Positions 42,113-50,673 of a stretch of 64,000 nt of DNA are shown in pieces; the stretch's first letter is position 1; the number at the start of each line of letters is the position of its first letter. The DNA lies in NCBI RefSeq assembly GCF_002234405.1, contig NZ_NMQT01000091.1, positions 17,283 to 81,282 on the forward strand. Direction: 5' to 3'. The translations under genes were made by a program, and so were the position numbers. The DNA comes from Amycolatopsis thailandensis. GTDB taxonomy: Bacteria; Actinomycetota; Actinomycetes; Mycobacteriales; Pseudonocardiaceae. The notes below the pieces were generated by a model. It was not told where the DNA came from. It saw only the letters and a program-made list of their open reading frames with translations, and ran no database searches.

Positions 42113-43297
42113 GTGTCCAGCTCCGCACCGCGCCAGCTGGCGCTCACCTCCGCCGCCCAGATCCTCGCCATGGGCTTGTGGTTCTCCGCTTCGAGCGTCG
42201 TCCCCGCCCTGCGCGCCGAATGGGCACTGTCCACTCAGGGCACCGTGCTGCTCACCGCGTCGGTGCAGGTCGGCTTCGCGGCGGGCGCGCTGGTCTCGGC
42301 CGTCGCCAACCTCGCGGACCGGCTCCGGCCAGAGCGGCTGCTGGCCGCGAGCGCTGCGGCCGGTGCCCTGTTGACGTTGCTCTTTCCTTTGTGCGGCGAC
42401 CAGTTCTGGCTCGCGGTACTGCTGCGGTTCGGCACCGGGATGGCACTGGCCGGGGTCTATCCGGTCGGGATGAAGATCGTCGTCTCGTGGTTCCCGAACA
42501 GCCGTGGGCTCGCGCTCGGTGTCTTGCTGGCCGCGCTCGCGCTCGGCTCGGCGTCACCCCATCTGCTGGCCGGGAGCCTCCCGGAGTGGCGGACGGTGCT
42601 CGTCGTCGCGGCCCTTCTGGCTCTCGGCGCGGCGGCACTGGCCGTGCTCTTCGTCCATGTCGGGCCTGCCGCCCGGCGTTCGCCGCCGTGGGAACCGCGG
42701 TACCTGCTCACGATGGCGCGCGATCGGCGCCAGCGGCTGATCGCGTTCGGCTACTTCGGTCACATGTGGGAGCTCTACGCGTTCTGGACGTGGATCCCCG
42801 CCTACGCGGCGGCCGCGTCACAGCGTTCGGTGAGCCTGCTCGCGTTCACCGTCATCGGCGTCGGCGGGGCGATCGGCTGTCTGCTCGGCGGCGCGCTCTC
42901 GGACCGGTTCGGGCGGATCGACGTCGCGCTCGCGGCGCTGGCCGTCAGTGGGACGTGCTGCCTGATCTCGGCCTTCGTCTTCGGTGCGCACCCGGCGGTG
43001 CTGGGCACGCTGCTGTTCGTCTGGGGTGTCGCCGCGATCGCCGACTCCGGCCAGTTCTCCGCCGCGTTGAGCGAAGCCGCGGACGCTCGCTACGTCGGCA
43101 CCGCGCTCACCGCGCAGACCGCGATCGGGTTCCTGCTCAGCGCGCTGACCATCCAGGGCCTGCCGGTGCTCGCCGACGCCGTGGGCTGGCGGGCCGCGGC
43201 TCCCGCGCTGGCCGTCGGGCCACTGCTGGGCGTGATCGCCATGGTGAGACTCCGCCGGACATCGCTTGACCAGATTTCAAAATCAGTCATAAACTAG
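42113..43297 (+). CDS. MFS transporter
   Basis: 394 residues from GTG 42113 (GTG 42080 possible); twelve predicted helices. Contains ILAMGLWFSASSVVPALRAE in helix 1 and GALSDRFGRIDVALA as motif A in the second half. It ends 4 bp before the TetR gene, so both are cotranscribed and the regulator probably controls the pump. Substrate unknown. Confidence 0.87.
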   Translation: MSSSAPRQLALTSAAQILAMGLWFSASSVVPALRAEWALSTQGTVLLTASVQVGFAAGALVSAVANLADRLRPERLLAASAAAGALLTLLFPLCGDQFWLAVLLRFGTGMALAGVYPVGMKIVVSWFPNSRGLALGVLLAALALGSASPHLLAGSLPEWRTVLVVAALLALGAAALAVLFVHVGPAARRSPPWEPRYLLTMARDRRQRLIAFGYFGHMWELYAFWTWIPAYAAAASQRSVSLLAFTVIGVGGAIGCLLGGALSDRFGRIDVALAALAVSGTCCLISAFVFGAHPAVLGTLLFVWGVAAIADSGQFSAALSEAADARYVGTALTAQTAIGFLLSALTIQGLPVLADAVGWRAAAPALAVGPLLGVIAMVRLRRTSLDQISKSVIN

Positions 43298-43301
43298 CTT
43301 C

Positions 43302-43976
43302 GTGACCGAAGACCGGCGGGAACGCGCCGAACGCATCCTCGACGCCGCCGCCGACCTGCTCCTGCGGCACGGCTACCGGCGGGTGACCGTGGAGGACGTC
43401 GCGGAGCACGCCGGCGTCGGCAAGGGAACCCTGTACCTGCACTGGAAGACCCGTGAACAGCTGTTCCTCGCGGTGATGCTGCGTGAGGCGGCCCGGTCCA
43501 TCGAAGACCTGACACAGGCGTTCGAAGACGATCCAGAACTCACGTTGCTGCACCGCATGACCCGCACCCAGTTCCTCAACGTCGTGCGCAGGCCCCTGCT
43601 CCACGCGCCGTACCTCGCCGACTCCGGCGTGCTGGGCAAGCTCGCGGCGAAGCTCCACGACAACCAGGATCCCCGGCACCACGAGGCGTTCCTGGACTAT
43701 CTGCGGTCGCAGGCCGAGCACGGGCTGATCCGCACCGATCTGAAGGTCGAAGACCTGGCGACGGCGTATCAAGCCGTCCTGCACGGTTTCCTGCTCGCCC
43801 CAGCGGCCGCGGATCCCGAAGCCGCGGCCGGACTGCTGGCCGACACCGTCGCTCGCGCGTTCCAGCCGACAGCCTCTCCGCCTGCCTCGAAGGTGCGCGC
43901 GGCGGCACCGGACGCCATCGCCCTCTTCCGCGCGACCGCGGAAATCGACCGCGCCAACCTCCGGCGCGCTTACTGA
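43302..43976 (+). CDS. TetR-family transcriptional regulator
   Basis: 224 residues. Helix-turn-helix VTVEDVAEHAGVGKGTLYLH followed by WKTREQLFL, then an all-helical ligand domain. Operon with the upstream MFS exporter (4-bp gap), the usual layout for a transporter and its local repressor. GTG 43302. Confidence 0.9.
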   Translation: MTEDRRERAERILDAAADLLLRHGYRRVTVEDVAEHAGVGKGTLYLHWKTREQLFLAVMLREAARSIEDLTQAFEDDPELTLLHRMTRTQFLNVVRRPLLHAPYLADSGVLGKLAAKLHDNQDPRHHEAFLDYLRSQAEHGLIRTDLKVEDLATAYQAVLHGFLLAPAAADPEAAAGLLADTVARAFQPTASPPASKVRAAAPDAIALFRATAEIDRANLRRAY

Positions 43977-43988
43977 CGGGAGCCGCGC

Positions 43989-44912
43989 ATGCGGACCGGA
44001 ATCCTCCTCGACGAAATCGGTGTCCCCTTCGGCGACGTCGTCGCGCAAGCGAAAGAAGCCGAGCGGCTGGGCTACGACGCGATCTGGCTCGCGCAACGCG
44101 GTGGCTGGGACGCGCTCACCGCGTTGACCGCGCTGGGCGTGGCCGCGCCGGGTCTCGCACTGGGCACTTCGGTGATCCCCACCTACCCGCGCCATCCGAT
44201 CTCCTTGGCGGCACAGGCTTTGACGCTGCAAGCGGCCACCGGCGCCCCCGTCTCCCTCGGCGTCGGGCTGAGCCACCGGCCGATCATCGAAGACCAGTAC
44301 GGCTACTCCTTCGACCGCCCGATCCGGCACCTGCGCGAGTACCTCCAGGCACTAAACCCTTTGCTACACAAAGAAAAGGCCGACGTGTACGGCGAAACCC
44401 TGACCGCCGTCGGCACCATCGAGGCACCTGGCGCCGAGCCGCCTTCGGTCCTCGTCGGCGCGTTGAGCCCGCTGTCACTGAAGGTGACCGGGACCTACTC
44501 CGACGGCGTCGTGTCCACCTGGGCGGGCGCCCGTTCGCTGGCGGAGTACATCGTCCCGACGCTGCAGAAGGCCGCGTCCGTCGCCGGACGCCCGGCGCCG
44601 CGGATCGTCAGCGGGCAGCTCATCTCCGTCACCGGCGATCCCGACGGACCGCGGAACTGGGTCGCCGAGAACTACGGCATGGCCGCGAACATCCCGGCTT
44701 ACCAGGCTGTCTTCACTCGCGACCGGGTCGACGGCCCCGGCGGGACGGTGATCGCGGGCGACGAGGAGTTCGTGCGAGCGAGGGTCCGCGAACTCGAAGA
44801 CGCCGGTGCGACGGAGCTGCTCCTGATGCCGGTGGGCACGCCTGAAGAACAGACTCGCACCCGGGAACTATTCAGTTCCCCAGCAGCCGCAGGTGCTCGT
44901 CGGTCAGCTTGA
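43989..44912 (+). CDS. LLM-class (F420/FMN) oxidoreductase
   Basis: 307-residue TIM-barrel luciferase-like protein: EAERLGYDAIWLAQRGGWDA, LALGTSVIPTYPRHPISLAA and the flavin/F420 pocket segment VSLGVGLSHRPIIEDQYGYS. Typical of F420-dependent enzymes of actinomycetes. It follows the TetR gene by 12 bp and may be in that operon. Its 3' end overlaps the convergent aldo/keto reductase by 41 bp. Confidence 0.88.
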   Translation: MRTGILLDEIGVPFGDVVAQAKEAERLGYDAIWLAQRGGWDALTALTALGVAAPGLALGTSVIPTYPRHPISLAAQALTLQAATGAPVSLGVGLSHRPIIEDQYGYSFDRPIRHLREYLQALNPLLHKEKADVYGETLTAVGTIEAPGAEPPSVLVGALSPLSLKVTGTYSDGVVSTWAGARSLAEYIVPTLQKAASVAGRPAPRIVSGQLISVTGDPDGPRNWVAENYGMAANIPAYQAVFTRDRVDGPGGTVIAGDEEFVRARVRELEDAGATELLLMPVGTPEEQTRTRELFSSPAAAGARRSA

Positions 44913-45684
44913 CCTCGGCGGCGGCGAAGTTCTCCTCCAGATGCGGGATCTTCGCCGTCCCGGGGATCGGCAGGATCACCGGCGACCTCGCGAGCAACCA
45001 CGCCAGCCCCACCTGCGCCGTGGTCACCCCGAGTTCCGCGGCGACGGCGGCGATCTCGTTGGTGGCGCCAGAAGCAGCGCCGAGCACCGGACGCCAAGGC
45101 AGGAAAGCGATCCCGGCCGCCTCGCACGCCTCCAGGACCGCTTCGTGCTCGCGGTCGAGAAGGCTGTAGCGGTTCTGCACGCTCGCGATGTCCACGATCT
45201 CCCGAGCCCGCGCGAGTTCGTCCACCGTGATCTCGGACAGCCCGATCCGGCCGATCTTGCCGGCGTCGCGCAGGTCCCGAAGGGCGCCGAGCTGGTCGGC
45301 CAGCGGGGTTTCCGGGTCGATGCGGTGCAGTTGCAGCAGCTCGATCCGCTCGACGCGCAGCCGCCTCAGCCCGTCGTCCACCTGCACGCGCAGGGACTCC
45401 GGGCGTGCGTCGTACTTCCAGTCGTCCCCGGTTCGCACGACGCCGACCTTCGTGGTGACCACCAGGTCGTCCGGGTACGGGTGGAGCGCTTCGGCGAGCA
45501 GCTCCTCGTTCGCTCCCCCGCCGTAGAGATGCGCGGTGTCGATCAGCGTGATGCCGAGTTCGACAGCGCGCCGGGCGACGGCGATCGCGTTCTCGCGCGC
45601 TGGTCCGGCTTCGGTGGGCAGGTGCATGGCGCCGAAGCCGAGGCGGCGCACGGTCAGGTCTCCGCCGATGGCGAACTCGTCCAT
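44872..45684 (-). CDS. Aldo/keto reductase
   Basis: 270 residues. Catalytic tetrad visible: Asp and Tyr in LIDTAHLYGGGANEE, Lys in VVTTKVGVVR, His in ELLQLHRIDPETP. Cofactor segment VILPIPGTAKIPHLEENF. NADPH-dependent; substrate unknown. It follows the PucR gene by 10 bp in the same direction. Confidence 0.92.
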   Translation of the reverse strand: MDEFAIGGDLTVRRLGFGAMHLPTEAGPARENAIAVARRAVELGITLIDTAHLYGGGANEELLAEALHPYPDDLVVTTKVGVVRTGDDWKYDARPESLRVQVDDGLRRLRVERIELLQLHRIDPETPLADQLGALRDLRDAGKIGRIGLSEITVDELARAREIVDIASVQNRYSLLDREHEAVLEACEAAGIAFLPWRPVLGAASGATNEIAAVAAELGVTTAQVGLAWLLARSPVILPIPGTAKIPHLEENFAAAEVKLTDEHLRLLGN

Positions 45685-45694
45685 GACGGAAAAC

Positions 45695-46936
45695 CTAGCG
45701 CAGCGGATCCCTCGGCGCGGGCAGATGCGAGGTGTCCGGGAACATGTGGAGCGCGCGCAAAGCGGCGCCGAGTTCGGCGATGTCGGACGGGTCGGTCAGC
45801 GAACGGCCCAGTTCCTCGGAGATCCGCTTCAGCCGGTGCCGGATCGTGTTGGGGTGACAGAACATCCGCTCCGACGTCAGTTTCGTGGAGCCCTGGCATT
45901 CGAACCACGCCCGCAACGTCAGCAGCAGCACGTTCCGGTCGTCGCCGGGCAGGTCCAGGATCGGCCGCAGCACGTGGTGCGCGAGCTGGACCGACGCCTC
46001 CGGCGCGCTGGCGACGAGCCCGGCGAGCGGGGATTCGTTGAACTGCACCATTCCCTTCGTCCCCGGCATCATGCTGGAGAGCGCGACCCGCGCGAGATGC
46101 AGGGCTCGGGAAGTGTTCCCGAGGCCGGTGAAGACCGGGCTGACGCCGATCCGGCCGGTCTGGTTCTCCCGCAACAGCTCGATGATCACCTGGGAAGCCG
46201 AAGGATCCCGCATGGACACGACGCCGACCTGGAGGTCCGGGGTGAGCCGCCAGGCGGACGCGTGGTGCCGGTCGCGGAGCCGGTTTTCGATCTGGGGCAA
46301 CGGTTCGTGCCCGACGCGCGGGGTCTCCGCGGCGACGACCACATAGGTCCCGTCGAGCGAGAGTTCCAGCACCCGCGCGATGTCCCACAGCGTGCCCTCG
46401 GTGGCCGTGCCGCCGGCGAACAGCGCCTCGATCAACGCGGAGCGCCTGCTTTGGTGCGCCAGCAAGAGTTCGGCGGTGGTGTCGCGGTAGGTCGTCGTCA
46501 GCGCCTCCGCGTAGTCGTCGATCAGCGCCCAGATCGCCGACGTCGCGGCGACGAGACCGCGGAGGTCCTGATGGTCGTCCGAAGCGGTCAGTTCGACGAA
46601 CCGGCTCCACACCTCGGTGAGCCCGATCCGGTACGCCCGCAGGAGTTCCGGCAGCGGAGCGCCTTGCAGCGCCCGTGCGCGCCCGGTCGCCCGCGCCTGC
46701 GCGAGGTCGGGTTCTTCGGTGCCGCGCAGCGTCCGCATGACGTATTCGAGGTTGTTCCGCACCGACGTCCGCAGTTCGGCCAGAGTGACGAACTGCGCGT
46801 CGTGGTACACCGGCATTTCGGCGCGGATCTGCTCGACGGTGGTCTCGATGACCCCGGGCAGCTGCTTTTCGACCTCGACGGCCAGCTCGGCGACGATCAC
46901 GGCCGAGCCTTCGCGGAGCACGGTTCGATAGTGCAT
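45695..46936 (-). CDS. PucR/CdaR-family transcriptional regulator
   Basis: 413 residues. N-terminal RsbRD-like helical region (about 1-140), a central GGDEF-like CdaR domain (about 165-280), and a C-terminal PucR helix-turn-helix with TLRAWFECQGSTKLTSERMF, then CHPNTIRHRLKRISEELGRS. Downstream of, and in line with, the molybdenum hydroxylase genes. The family regulates purine and related catabolism, so control of those genes is plausible. ATG 46936 has GGAGGG 6 nt upstream. Confidence 0.88.
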   Translation of the reverse strand: MHYRTVLREGSAVIVAELAVEVEKQLPGVIETTVEQIRAEMPVYHDAQFVTLAELRTSVRNNLEYVMRTLRGTEEPDLAQARATGRARALQGAPLPELLRAYRIGLTEVWSRFVELTASDDHQDLRGLVAATSAIWALIDDYAEALTTTYRDTTAELLLAHQSRRSALIEALFAGGTATEGTLWDIARVLELSLDGTYVVVAAETPRVGHEPLPQIENRLRDRHHASAWRLTPDLQVGVVSMRDPSASQVIIELLRENQTGRIGVSPVFTGLGNTSRALHLARVALSSMMPGTKGMVQFNESPLAGLVASAPEASVQLAHHVLRPILDLPGDDRNVLLLTLRAWFECQGSTKLTSERMFCHPNTIRHRLKRISEELGRSLTDPSDIAELGAALRALHMFPDTSHLPAPRDPLR

Positions 46937-47029
46937 GGGCGCCCTCCGGGGCAGGGACACCTCGTCGAGCCCCTGGGGGCGTCATCTAACACGACTTGCC
47001 CGGAAGTGGCCTGTCGAAAGCGAAAGGCG

Positions 47030-47072
47030 CCGCCGGTGCGGCGAAAAATCGGGATTTTCGCCGCACCGGCGG
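47030..47072 (-). terminator. Strong hairpin terminator of the iorBA-like operon
   Basis: CCGCCGGTGCGGCGAAAA (47030-47047) and its exact complement (47055-47072) form an 18-bp stem with a 7-nt loop, 5 bp beyond the 2Fe-2S subunit stop. Confidence 0.8.
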
Positions 47073-47077
47073 GGTTT

Positions 47078-47533
47078 TCACATCTTCGCGGCCGCGCTCT
47101 TGATGGCTTCACGGATCCGGAAGTAGGTGCCACACCGGCAGACGTTCTGGATCGCGTCGATCTCGGCGTCCGTCGGGTTCTTCGTCTTCTTCAGCAACGC
47201 CACCGCGGCCATGATCTGCCCCGGCTGACAATAGCCGCACTGCGCGACGTCCTGCTCCAGCCACGCCTCCTGCACCGGGTGCAGATCCTCACCGTCGGCG
47301 AGGCCTTCGATGGTGGTGACGTCCTTGCCCGAGCAGTCGGACACCGGCGTCACGCACGGGTTGAACGCCTCGCCGTCGAGGTGACTGGTGCAGGCCTTGC
47401 AGACGTTGATCCCGCAGCCGTACTTCGGGCCGCGGACGCCGAGCTTGTCCCGCAGCGCCCACAGCATGGGCAGATCGGCGGGCGCGTCGACGGTGACGGT
47501 CTTCCCGTTCACCGTGAAGGTGTAATTGGGCAT
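47078..47533 (-). CDS. iorA: 2Fe-2S subunit of molybdenum hydroxylase (IorA-like)
   Basis: 151 residues. Plant-type 2Fe-2S domain with Cys 40, 45, 48 and 60 (KYGCGINVCKACTSH), and an all-helical second 2Fe-2S domain with Cys 99, 102, 132 and 134 (QCGYCQPGQ, VCRCGTY). This is the electron-transfer subunit of isoquinoline 1-oxidoreductase-type enzymes. It lies 26 bp after the large-subunit gene. The gene name reflects type, not proven substrate. Confidence 0.9.
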   Translation of the reverse strand: MPNYTFTVNGKTVTVDAPADLPMLWALRDKLGVRGPKYGCGINVCKACTSHLDGEAFNPCVTPVSDCSGKDVTTIEGLADGEDLHPVQEAWLEQDVAQCGYCQPGQIMAAVALLKKTKNPTDAEIDAIQNVCRCGTYFRIREAIKSAAAKM

Positions 47534-47559
47534 CGGAACTCCTTGGCGGGGAGGGAAAG

Positions 47560-49800
47560 TCAGCGGGGGAAGGGTTCGAAGTCGACCGGGAAGTTGATCG
47601 GGAAGCTGCGCGGTTTGATCCCGGTGGCCCGCGCGTAGGCGTTCCCGATCGCGCCGACCGGCGCGGGCACGCCGAGTTCCCCGGCGCCGCCGATCTCGCC
47701 CGTCTCCGGCATCACGTGCACCTTGACGTCCATCGGCGAGTTCTTCTGCCGCGCGTAGTGGAACTGCGAGTAGCTGCCCTCCAGCGGGAGCCCCTTGTCG
47801 ATGTGCAGCCCGGCGGTCAGCGTCGTGGAGATGCCGTCGGTCAGGCCACCGAGCATCTGCGCCTCGATCCCGCGCGGGTTGACCGGCTTGCCGACGTCGA
47901 CGGCGATGGTCGCCTTGGTGACACGCGGGTTCTTCGGGTCGCGGGCGTCCATTTCGACCAGGCAGGCGGTGTACGACTTGTATTCGCCGTGCACCGCGAC
48001 GCCCTGCGCGAAACCCTTGGGCATCTTCTTGCCCCACTCGCCGAGTTCGGCGACCTTGTCCAGCACGGCGCGCTGCCGGTCGTTCTTGATGAACTCGCGC
48101 CGGAACGCCACCGGGTCCTTGCCGAGCTTCGCGGCGATCTCGTCGACCATGATCTCTTCCGCGCCGCGAGTGCTCGACGAGTACACCGACCGCCAGGCGC
48201 CGGTGTGGAAGTCCACGGGGACCTCGTTGAGCAGCTGCGTGGTGACACCGAAGTTGTACGGCGACTTCACCGTCAGCAGGAACACCGTCTGCGCGAAGCT
48301 CAGGTTGCCGCCGACCGGGAGCTCGGCGGCGAAGGCGGTCAGGACCTCGCCGAGCCCGTGGCCCCAGTCGGTCTCGACGCTGGCGACGCGGTGCTCGAAG
48401 GTGAGCACCTGGCCGAGCGCGAAGGTGGCGCGGATCTTGTGGTGGCTCGCGGCGCGGGCGCGGCCGTGGCGCATGTCGTCGATGCGGCTCCACATCAGCC
48501 GCACCGGCCGCTTCATCGCCTTCGAGATCCGCGCGGCTTCGATCGCGCCGTCGGAGAACAGGCGGCGGCCGAACGAGCCGCCCGCCTGCTGGACGTGCAC
48601 CGTGACCTTGTTCGCCGGCAGCCCGAGCTCCTGCGCGATGTTCTGCTTCGCGAGGATCGGGACCTTCATACCCGACCAGATGGTCGCGCTGTCCTCACGG
48701 ACGTCGGCGACCGCCGAGTTGGTCTCCAGCGGCGCGTGGCTGGCGAAGGCGAAGTCGAACTCGCCGTCGACGTACTGGGTCAGCAGCGGCGGCACGACGA
48801 ACGGGAGCGCCGCGGCCTGGAGCTTCTTCTTGATCGTCGCGTTGTTCTCACCGTCGACGGTGCCGCTGTTCCAGGTGACGTCGAGGGCGTTCTTGCCGTC
48901 GAGCGCCTGGCCGAAGGTCTCGGCCAGCACCGCGACGCCGGTCTTGATGACGGCGATGTCGAGGATGCCCGGCATCGCGCGGACGGCGGCCTCGTTGTTG
49001 ACCTTCTTGACCGTGCCGTTGATCGTCGGCGGGCGGCGGACCATGGCCGGCTTCGCACCGGGGATGTCCAGGTCGAGCGTGTACTTCAGCTGCCCGGTGA
49101 CCATCGCGCGGGCGTCCTTGCGCGACTGCGGCGTGCCGACCAGCTTGTGCGCGGACTCGGCCTTCGGGGTGGCGGTGAGCTTCCCCAGGTCGGCGCGGGC
49201 GGCGGGCTTGGCCAGCGCGCCGTAGTCCATCCGGCGGCCGTCGGGCGCGATCACCGCGCCGTCCCTCGTGGACAGGCGGTCGGCCTTGGCGCCCCACTGC
49301 CGCGCGGCGGTGGCGACCAGGCGGGCGCGGGCGGCGGCGGCCGCGGTCCGCACCGGGGTGTAGAGCGAGCGCATCGTGTTGGAGCCGCCGGTCAGCTGGT
49401 TGAACAGCAGTTCCGGGCGGGCGTCGGAGAGCACGACGTCGACGCGGTCGAGCGGCAGGTCCAGCTCCTCGGCGACCAGCATCGCGTTCGCGGTGGTGAT
49501 GCCCTGGCCGACCTCGGTCCGCGGCAGCTCCAGCCGCACCCGGCCGTCTTCGCGGACCTCCAGCACGAGCAGCCCGGCGGTGGGGGCGTTCGACAGGATC
49601 AGCACGTCGCCGAGGTCGAGGATCTCGGCCGGTCCGGGCGGGGTCGGGATGACGGCTTCGGCTTCTTCGGGCGCGACGGTGTCGATACCGATCTTCGTGG
49701 CGATCGTGAGGGTGGGCGCCGCGACGAGGAAGGTCAGGAACCGGCGGCGGCCGAGGCCGCCGGGGTCCTGCTCCTGGGTTCCAGTGGTGGGGCTGGCCAT
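47560..49800 (-). CDS. iorB: Molybdopterin-binding subunit, xanthine-dehydrogenase family (IorB-like)
   Basis: 746 residues. A twin-arginine signal GRRRFLTFLVAAP lies at about 17-29, so the enzyme is probably exported folded. Molybdopterin-binding segments include LPRTEVGQGITTANAMLVAE, QQAGGSFGRRLFSDGAIEAA and GGAGELGVPAPVGAIGNAYA with the late catalytic Glu. Hydroxylates a heterocycle or aldehyde and passes electrons to the 2Fe-2S subunit. The layout matches IorB; substrate unknown. Confidence 0.92.
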   Translation of the reverse strand: MASPTTGTQEQDPGGLGRRRFLTFLVAAPTLTIATKIGIDTVAPEEAEAVIPTPPGPAEILDLGDVLILSNAPTAGLLVLEVREDGRVRLELPRTEVGQGITTANAMLVAEELDLPLDRVDVVLSDARPELLFNQLTGGSNTMRSLYTPVRTAAAAARARLVATAARQWGAKADRLSTRDGAVIAPDGRRMDYGALAKPAARADLGKLTATPKAESAHKLVGTPQSRKDARAMVTGQLKYTLDLDIPGAKPAMVRRPPTINGTVKKVNNEAAVRAMPGILDIAVIKTGVAVLAETFGQALDGKNALDVTWNSGTVDGENNATIKKKLQAAALPFVVPPLLTQYVDGEFDFAFASHAPLETNSAVADVREDSATIWSGMKVPILAKQNIAQELGLPANKVTVHVQQAGGSFGRRLFSDGAIEAARISKAMKRPVRLMWSRIDDMRHGRARAASHHKIRATFALGQVLTFEHRVASVETDWGHGLGEVLTAFAAELPVGGNLSFAQTVFLLTVKSPYNFGVTTQLLNEVPVDFHTGAWRSVYSSSTRGAEEIMVDEIAAKLGKDPVAFRREFIKNDRQRAVLDKVAELGEWGKKMPKGFAQGVAVHGEYKSYTACLVEMDARDPKNPRVTKATIAVDVGKPVNPRGIEAQMLGGLTDGISTTLTAGLHIDKGLPLEGSYSQFHYARQKNSPMDVKVHVMPETGEIGGAGELGVPAPVGAIGNAYARATGIKPRSFPINFPVDFEPFPR

Positions 49801-49980
49801 CGGGAAGATCCCTTCGAGAGCGCGCGGTGAAGGCGGGGACCCTCGCGCGGCCTGGGGTTGGATGGCGACACGCTAGGCATCGGCATTCGGCCTAGTCAAC
49901 GCGGAGTAGTCGGGTCAGCCCATCTGTGTGACAAGGTGACAGCGAAGGGCCCGAAATGTGTGACGCGCCACAGCGCGCTT

Positions 49981-50045
49981 CGCATTTCGTCCTCTGAATG
50001 CGGTAGTTGCCAGCGCGAACTACCGCATTCAGAGGACGAAATGCG
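49981..50045 (-). terminator. Long palindromic terminator-like repeat, copy 2
   Basis: Perfect 28-bp arms at 49981-50008 and 50018-50045 with a 9-nt loop. It ends exactly against the sigC stop codon (50046-50048). It shares the TTTCGTCCTCTGAATGCGGT core and the next bases with copy 1. Confidence 0.78.
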
Positions 50046-50615
50046 TCAGATGGAGTCGCGCTCCCGGCCCGCTTCGAGCAGGTCTTCGCGGGCGCGGGCG
50101 ATCCGCGAGCGCACGGTGCCGACCGGGCAGCCGCAGATCTCGGCGGCCTCGGCGTAGGAAAGGCCCAGCACCTGGGTGAGGACGAGTACCTCGCGCCGTT
50201 CCGGGTCGAGCCCGTCGAGCAGCATCCGCAGCTCCACCAGGTCCTCGAAGCCCGCGACACCCTCCGCCTGACGAGCGCCGCGACGCTCGGCGGTGGCCTC
50301 CCAGTCGACGTCGGCGAGCTTCGGGCGGGCCGAAGCCGCCCGGATGCGGTCGACGACCACCCGGCGCGCGATCGACAGGAGCCAGGTCCGCGAGGAGGAC
50401 CGGCCGGCGAACCGGCGCAGGCTGCCGAACGCGCGCAGGTACGTCTCCTGGGTGAGATCGTCGGCGGCGCCGACGTCGGCGAGGTGCGCGACGAACCGCC
50501 AAACGTCCGCCTGGGTGGCACGCACCCAGTCCTCCAGCGCCCGCCGGTCGCCGCGGGCGGCGGCGAGAGCGAGCTCGGTCACCCGCTCGTCGTCGTGGTT
50601 GCGCGGCCCGGCCAT
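50046..50615 (-). CDS. sigC: ECF sigma factor SigC
   Basis: 189 residues. Region 2 at about 20-90 (DVWRFVAHLADVGAADDLTQ, WLLSIARRVVVDRIR), region 4 at about 130-180 (LTQVLGLSYAEAAEICGCPV, GTVRSRIARAREDLL). These blocks match mycobacterial SigC closely in spacing and wording, including the CGCPVGT turn. SigC has no dedicated anti-sigma in M. tuberculosis, but here a zinc-finger membrane protein lies divergently 58 bp away. Confidence 0.9.
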   Translation of the reverse strand: MAGPRNHDDERVTELALAAARGDRRALEDWVRATQADVWRFVAHLADVGAADDLTQETYLRAFGSLRRFAGRSSSRTWLLSIARRVVVDRIRAASARPKLADVDWEATAERRGARQAEGVAGFEDLVELRMLLDGLDPERREVLVLTQVLGLSYAEAAEICGCPVGTVRSRIARAREDLLEAGRERDSI

Positions 50616-50673
50616 ACGAGAAACGTAGCAGCGTCGCGGGAACCGGGGCAGGCCCGCGCCCGACAAGTGAGAC

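Noticed and set aside
45536..47638. 700-codon plus-strand frame antisense to pucR and iorA
   Set aside because: Same antisense artefact; crosses two real genes and a terminator.
47716..49830. 704-codon plus-strand frame antisense to the molybdopterin subunit
   Set aside because: Low-complexity Arg/Val/Gly/Asp product; the opposite strand has a complete, motif-rich enzyme gene.
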